DNA from: Oxalobacteraceae bacterium
GTDB lineage: Bacteria > Pseudomonadota > Gammaproteobacteria > Burkholderiales > Burkholderiaceae_D
Direction: 5' to 3'
Length of the DNA: 10,543 bases
NCBI GenBank assembly: GCA_947487325.1
Contig: CANKWG010000064.1
Coordinates: 1-10,543, forward strand
Within the stretch, counting starts at the first letter, position 1; every line of letters begins with the position of its first letter. Below the pieces are notes generated by a model, which ran no database searches, was not told where the DNA came from, and worked only from the letters and a program-made list of their open reading frames with translations. Below, piece after piece: positions 6,680-10,543 of the stretch. The position numbers and the translations under genes are program-made.

Positions 6680-8098
6680 ATGAGCTTAAGTAACGATTTT
6701 TCACCAACGCATCACTCGGATACGCATCATTCAAGCCGGAAAAATGATATCAATGCAAAAGAAAAAAAAGAGGTCAGCGGATCGCCTTCGAAAAAACATC
6801 GATCACAGCCAGTTATCCGTACACCTGAAGAAAAGAAAGATACTTTGCCAGAACTCAAGCTGCACGAGCTTCCAAAGCCTGATCAGGCAGTCTTCGATAA
6901 TTTCAAGTCGCCGGTTGGTTCAATGTCGCTGCGCGGGCGTTTGGTGAAATCTCCCACTGATGCAAGTGACTCGCCAAATTCAGTGCGGTCGCCTCAATCG
7001 CCCAGGTCGCCACGCAATGAGTATGAGGTCATGTCCAGCCGACGGCATCGTATTGATTCGCCTAGGTCCAACCGTACCGGTCAGCAGCAAGCGCCCGCAC
7101 TTGTATCTTCCCCGACCTTGACGACAATGAAGACAGTAACGCAAACGGTAACGCAAACAGCGACGTCTACCATGTCGGCGAGCAGTGCCGTAGATACTTT
7201 TAGAGGCAATATAAATGCGCCAAACTCTCCGACCCGGGATGGCTCGTCATCCACGGGTGCGCGACAGCGTATGAGCTCACCCCCGACGACCATCAGCCTG
7301 AACCAGCAGACGCCAGAGCAAATGAATGCCCTGGCAGACCTTTGGATCCAACATCTGCTCGGATCCTTATCCAGCACCTCAAGCGATCATGTGTCGCTTC
7401 TGACCGTTGCAAAAATTAATTCACTTGGTCGCACAGATGGCAAAGCTGTTGCGTCATCTTTATCGTCAGCGTTGGGTGATCTGAAGATATCGGTGGACAA
7501 GCAGGGCAAAGTGTCATTAAGCAGCCTGCTGAACTCCATGCTGGCGAATCATCTTGGTCAGAGTATTACGGGTAAGACCATTAAGACCATGCAAGCTACG
7601 GTCATGCATGCGAACCCAAAGCTCGCGGCGATCAGTTTTGCTGACATGATTGCATTGGACGAAGATGGCAAGGGAGACGAAGTTCGGCAACAGATGACTG
7701 ATGCAGTTATTGGGCATGCCAGTGCATGTGTTGATGTCGCTTTCGGTCCATCGCGCAAACTTTCAGAATCCCATTTGCCTCAGGCATTGCTGGAATTCTG
7801 GAAGCTGCTGGATGCCAAACTCGTCAAAGAAGCTGAGAAAAATCCTGCACTGACCGCCGAACAGATACTGACAGCTCGCAAGAATCTTGGATTCGATCTA
7901 CTCGTGACCCGACAAATGTTTCCCTTCGCGCTCAAGCCAGCCCAAGCGATGACTAGTGCCGAGGTAAAGCCGACTCGCGTAAGCGCAGACACCGCACTTC
8001 CGGTATTGGCCACGACGTTTGCCAACACCATGTCTGCCGAATTCCATACGGCATGGCCAGCATTTTCTGCTAATGCGATTGCCAGCTTCGACGCTTGA
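6680..8098 (+). CDS. Ser-Pro-rich protein with a RasGAP-like C-terminal domain; paralog of the preceding gene
   Basis: This 472-residue protein starts at an ATG 18 bases after the previous stop. No clear Shine-Dalgarno precedes it (the spacer is A-rich), so coupling to the upstream gene is likely. Residues 1-210 look disordered and hold twelve Ser-Pro pairs (S8, S35, S77, S91, S98, S104, S107, S110, S127, S144, S183, S200), with SPQSPRSPR at 104-112 echoing SPRSPR in the neighbour. A (TVTQ)2 repeat follows at 152-159. Residues 212-455 form a helical domain. EQMNALADL (213-221) parallels the neighbour's QMVLLADML (327-335), and LLVTRQMFP (407-415) parallels its ILVTRLIKP. Both fit the RasGAP FLRxxxPA motif (R411, P415), followed by a helix, RVSADTALPVLATTFAN (433-449), where RasGAPs have theirs. 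HLGQSITGKTI (291-301) resembles the finger-loop segment but has Leu where Arg is expected. Base composition is near that of dnaE2 (31 of 60 GC at 7501-7560). Function unknown; effector or regulator is inference. Confidence 0.85.
   Translation: MSLSNDFSPTHHSDTHHSSRKNDINAKEKKEVSGSPSKKHRSQPVIRTPEEKKDTLPELKLHELPKPDQAVFDNFKSPVGSMSLRGRLVKSPTDASDSPNSVRSPQSPRSPRNEYEVMSSRRHRIDSPRSNRTGQQQAPALVSSPTLTTMKTVTQTVTQTATSTMSASSAVDTFRGNINAPNSPTRDGSSSTGARQRMSSPPTTISLNQQTPEQMNALADLWIQHLLGSLSSTSSDHVSLLTVAKINSLGRTDGKAVASSLSSALGDLKISVDKQGKVSLSSLLNSMLANHLGQSITGKTIKTMQATVMHANPKLAAISFADMIALDEDGKGDEVRQQMTDAVIGHASACVDVAFGPSRKLSESHLPQALLEFWKLLDAKLVKEAEKNPALTAEQILTARKNLGFDLLVTRQMFPFALKPAQAMTSAEVKPTRVSADTALPVLATTFANTMSAEFHTAWPAFSANAIASFDA
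7133..7156 (+). repeat. 12-bp direct repeat, two units
   Basis: Two adjacent copies of ACNGTAACGCAA (one base differs) encode Thr-Val-Thr-Gln twice, at residues 152-159 of the 472-residue protein. It occupies the same place in the protein plan as the Thr-Thr-Ser array of the neighbour, just before the helical domain. Confidence 0.9.
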
Positions 8099-8105
8099 TG
8101 CCCTC

Positions 8106-8139
8106 AAAGATGACCGAAGCCTATCCTTCGGTCATCTTT
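8106..8139. terminator. bidirectional intrinsic terminator between convergent genes
   Basis: AAAGATGACCGAAG (8106-8119) and its exact reverse complement CTTCGGTCATCTTT (8126-8139) form a perfect 14-bp stem with a 6-base loop. It starts 8 bases after the stop of the 472-residue gene and lies 52 bases beyond the stop of the minus-strand FtsH-like gene. The AAAGA/TCTTT ends give a U-rich 3' side in both directions. Confidence 0.88.
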
Positions 8140-8190
8140 CCAGTAATTGGTCAGCCAGACTTGGCGAAATAATTGATGAATCAGAAATGA

Positions 8191-10134
8191 TCACGTTAGC
8201 GCCAAGAGATTTGGTTGTGCACAGGCAGATCCGTTGCGATATAAATTTTCCAGCAACTCGAAGACTTCATCTTTCGACAGGACATATCGTTCCATTAACA
8301 CGTCTTTCAACTGAATCATCCAGCCTCGATATTCGCCTATCACCTTAAGTGTTTGCGCATACAGTTCGTCGGCTTTCTGTTCCAACTCACGAACGGACGC
8401 ATCGGAGACCCCGTCGCGTTTGAGCTGCCGGTAATCCAGTTTAGATCGTGAATACATTGACAGTTGATTCACCATCATTTCGAGTTTTGTCGTGACCTTC
8501 TGAATATCATTTTGACTGCCTACCGAGATGCCGCGCGCACCATAGAACAGCTCTTCAGCTGCTACGCCGCCATAGAGCTGCATGACATCCTGCTCCAGAT
8601 CGTCCAACGTCTGCAGACCCGTCTCTGGTGCGGCTGAAAGAACATAGCCAAGCGCTCCAAGCTTGGAAACAGATTCAGTGCTGATTTTCATCAACAGGGA
8701 TTTTTCCTTGACTTTGGCAAGCGACATTCCTGTCTTTAGCAGAGGGTCAATCTGCATGAAGAAATGCCCAAGCTCATGCAAGGCAACGCGCTCACGTTGC
8801 TTGTCTTTATCTGCGCTGGCTGCACGATCGGTAAGGCCGATGGCGACCCGCTCGAATGCACGAAATAACAAATCCGTATCAATTTGAGAATTTTCTTCAA
8901 TGGCAATCATGCTGGAACGATCGACCACGCTCTGCAACAGGGCAGGGGAGAGGTTGGCCGTTATCTCGGCCACGGCATTCAGATCCAGACGCTCCCAAGC
9001 GATCACTTTCGTATCTTTGCGAGCCAAAAAGACGCGCAATAATTCACTGCGTTCAGCTTTGTTCGGCAAACGAAAATTGATCTTAACGCTGAAACGGCGA
9101 AGCATGGCTTCATCCATCTCGCTATTGATATCATCAAAATTGGAAGCGACAACCCAGATAATCTCGCGGCCTTCCTCGCTTTTTATGCCGTCCAACAGAC
9201 CCAGCAGCGTATTGGCGGTGTCATCATCCCATTTCCGCTCGCCCCGACCCCGAGGCATGAACAGCGATTGCGCCTCGTCCAGGAAAATCATGCAGCGCCC
9301 CTGCGCACAGGCTTTTTTGTAAATACCATTGAGCGTTTTAGATCCACCACCCACCAGACCCGATTCCAGACTGGCGCCCGATGACTGTATCAGTGGAATA
9401 TTGAGTTGGCGGGCCAGATAGCCGGCGAGCTTGGTCTTGCCGGTACCTGCCGGACCCGTCAGCATTACATTGAAGGGCTTGTCGATGTTATGTGATTTGT
9501 AAAGCGAGCGATTGTGAATCATGGACTCCAGATGTCTGACTTCGCGCTTGATATCGTCCATGCCAACCAAATCATCAAGACTGCCGTGTAGTTCTCCCGG
9601 TGGCGTGACCCTGACAGCAGACATCATGCCCGACATACCTTTTTTCAAGCCAATGAGCATCAGCACGAGCAAAAGTAAGCCCACAAAGTTGCGGGATAAA
9701 AAGGCAAGCAGGGTGTCGCGAAAGCTTTCCTCTTGTGGTGAATCAAGTAATACCTGATCGTTTGCTGACAGCCACTCGGGCTGGGCTATCGCATAGGGAA
9801 TGCCATACTGCAAAAGCACCTCCCGTTCCAGATTCACGTGCGTGTTGCTGGGTACTTTTACCGAAATGATCTTGGTTTGATCTTTGTACTTAATCAAGTA
9901 GCGCGGAAAGTCACTCAAAGGTTGCGCCAGGAGCAGATATTCCAGGGCATCCCGACGTTCCGGAATCTGCGTAATTAGGGAAACATCCTGACTGAATATG
10001 ACGTTTGAGAACTCGGTTTGATGTGGCGCGCGTTGTATCGAAATAAAAATTGCACTCAGTAGCAATAAACCAAAGAGGGCATTACGTAGCTGTGCGTGCT
10101 TGAGCAGTTGCGTCAGTGACGTGAATTTTGACAT
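8191..10134 (-). CDS. Divergent FtsH-like membrane AAA+ zinc metalloprotease
   Basis: The 647 residues match the length and order of FtsH, the membrane-bound ATP-dependent protease. Membrane segments lie at about 17-34 and 150-164, with a 115-residue region between them, probably periplasmic and longer than in E. coli FtsH. The AAA+ module has DLVGMDDIKREV (188-199), Walker A GPAGTGKT (227-234), Walker B CMIFLDEA (281-288) and sensor-1 Asn 332. The protease has HELGH (453-457) and NDI (542-544), whose Asp 543 is the expected third zinc ligand, after YGGVAAEELFYG. Two points differ from housekeeping FtsH: the pore loop is GLVGGG (259-264) with Leu for the aromatic residue, and the second region of homology reads MLRRF (344-348), without the Pro-Gly between the two arginines. 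It is therefore probably an accessory paralog with special substrates. The ATG at 10134 has only a weak upstream GGA. It converges on the effector-like pair. I withhold the name ftsH because of the divergence. Confidence 0.92.
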   Translation of the reverse strand: MSKFTSLTQLLKHAQLRNALFGLLLLSAIFISIQRAPHQTEFSNVIFSQDVSLITQIPERRDALEYLLLAQPLSDFPRYLIKYKDQTKIISVKVPSNTHVNLEREVLLQYGIPYAIAQPEWLSANDQVLLDSPQEESFRDTLLAFLSRNFVGLLLLVLMLIGLKKGMSGMMSAVRVTPPGELHGSLDDLVGMDDIKREVRHLESMIHNRSLYKSHNIDKPFNVMLTGPAGTGKTKLAGYLARQLNIPLIQSSGASLESGLVGGGSKTLNGIYKKACAQGRCMIFLDEAQSLFMPRGRGERKWDDDTANTLLGLLDGIKSEEGREIIWVVASNFDDINSEMDEAMLRRFSVKINFRLPNKAERSELLRVFLARKDTKVIAWERLDLNAVAEITANLSPALLQSVVDRSSMIAIEENSQIDTDLLFRAFERVAIGLTDRAASADKDKQRERVALHELGHFFMQIDPLLKTGMSLAKVKEKSLLMKISTESVSKLGALGYVLSAAPETGLQTLDDLEQDVMQLYGGVAAEELFYGARGISVGSQNDIQKVTTKLEMMVNQLSMYSRSKLDYRQLKRDGVSDASVRELEQKADELYAQTLKVIGEYRGWMIQLKDVLMERYVLSKDEVFELLENLYRNGSACAQPNLLALT

Positions 10135-10257
10135 GGGATCCAGAGAGGGGGGCGCAAAGAAACTCAGAGCTTGGCTCAGAATCAGAGTAAAGCGTACAAG
10201 CTAGGACTAATGAGGCGGGCGTAAGTTGCCGTAGTGAAGAAATTTGATCGAAAAAAA

Positions 10258-10543
10258 CTACATCAGCCCGAGTATGCGACCCATCTCAGCAACATACGGT
10301 GTATCTCTCAAAATTTCACCTTCGATACTAGCCACCAGATTGTCAAGTGCGTTATGGGTGCCCTTAAGTTGCTGAGCTACTTTGGGCATATCTGACGTGT
10401 TGCTACTCAGCGTGTGCTTGAGTGCATCTATCTCTGTTTTTAATGCCTGAACGCGTGCCGATGTGGCAGGTATCGATGCAAGCTCCTGTTCAAGATCAGA
10501 CAAGAGAATCTGGATCCGTTCAAGACTGAAGGGCAGTGATGTT
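10258..10543 (-). CDS. Small helical protein, 5' end beyond the window
   Basis: The minus-strand frame is open from the right edge to the TAG at 10260-10258, giving 94 residues. A TTG at 10503 could be mistaken for a start, but the frame continues through it with coding-like sequence (LERIQILLSDLEQELASIP), so the gene is cut by the window. It is charged, without Cys, and mostly predicted helix, with heptad-like Leu/Ile/Val spacing (LEQELASI, VQALKTEIDALKHTL) and a C-terminus ending YVAEMGRILGLM. The layout (N-terminal helix pair, polar linker, final helix with Gly-Leu near the end) loosely recalls the small DUF4404-type proteins; this is a weak impression. A run of seven T follows the stop on this strand, and the FtsH-like gene starts 123 bases downstream. 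In that spacer (10135-10257) I see no convincing promoter. Confidence 0.6.
   Translation of the reverse strand, partial: TSLPFSLERIQILLSDLEQELASIPATSARVQALKTEIDALKHTLSSNTSDMPKVAQQLKGTHNALDNLVASIEGEILRDTPYVAEMGRILGLM

Noticed and set aside
8900..9322. 140-residue plus-strand open frame
   Set aside because: It lies wholly opposite the AAA+ module of the FtsH-like gene, whose motifs are unmistakable; the product has no recognisable character.
10258..10503. Complete 81-residue protein starting at TTG 10503
   Set aside because: The frame continues without a stop to the right edge with the same helical character, so the true start is outside the window.

Overview
The window looks like a chromosomal segment of a mesophilic proteobacterium. 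A betaproteobacterium of the Burkholderiales is my best guess, from the ImuB-DnaE2 cassette, moderate GC and protein style, but the sequence does not prove the taxon. The left third (1-3935) is the end of an SOS mutagenesis operon: the 3' part of imuB followed, 3 bases after its stop, by a complete dnaE2 (imuC), the error-prone C-family polymerase.

After a 245-base spacer holding a good RNA hairpin, two same-strand genes (4181-6661 and 6680-8098, 18 bases apart) encode proteins of 826 and 472 residues that I do not recognise as a named family. They share one plan: a polar N-terminus of the kind seen in secreted proteins, a long disordered region rich in Ser-Pro and Ser-Pro-Arg with Thr-rich tracts, then a helical domain of about 220-240 residues. 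In both, that domain carries an L-V-T-R-x-x-x-P motif that lines up with the FLRxxxPA signature of eukaryotic Ras GTPase-activating (RasGAP) domains. The helices on either side also fall in RasGAP order. The first protein has a Phe-Arg where RasGAPs have the arginine finger; the second lacks it. I read the pair as diverged paralogs and candidate host-directed effectors. This is the most interesting part of the window, and it is inference from motif reading by eye.

A perfect 14-bp inverted repeat (8106-8139) ends the pair and serves as terminator for the convergent gene too. On the minus strand, 10134-8191 encodes a divergent membrane-anchored FtsH-like AAA+ zinc protease. Its Walker motifs, HELGH and third zinc ligand are intact, but the pore loop and arginine-finger region are altered. 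Upstream of it, also on the minus strand, a small helical protein runs off the right edge; it has no visible start in the window.

How the regions work together: imuB and dnaE2 form one functional unit (SOS translesion synthesis). The paralog pair is probably one transcription unit with its own leader. The FtsH-like gene is convergent, so a functional link to the pair is possible but not shown by the sequence.
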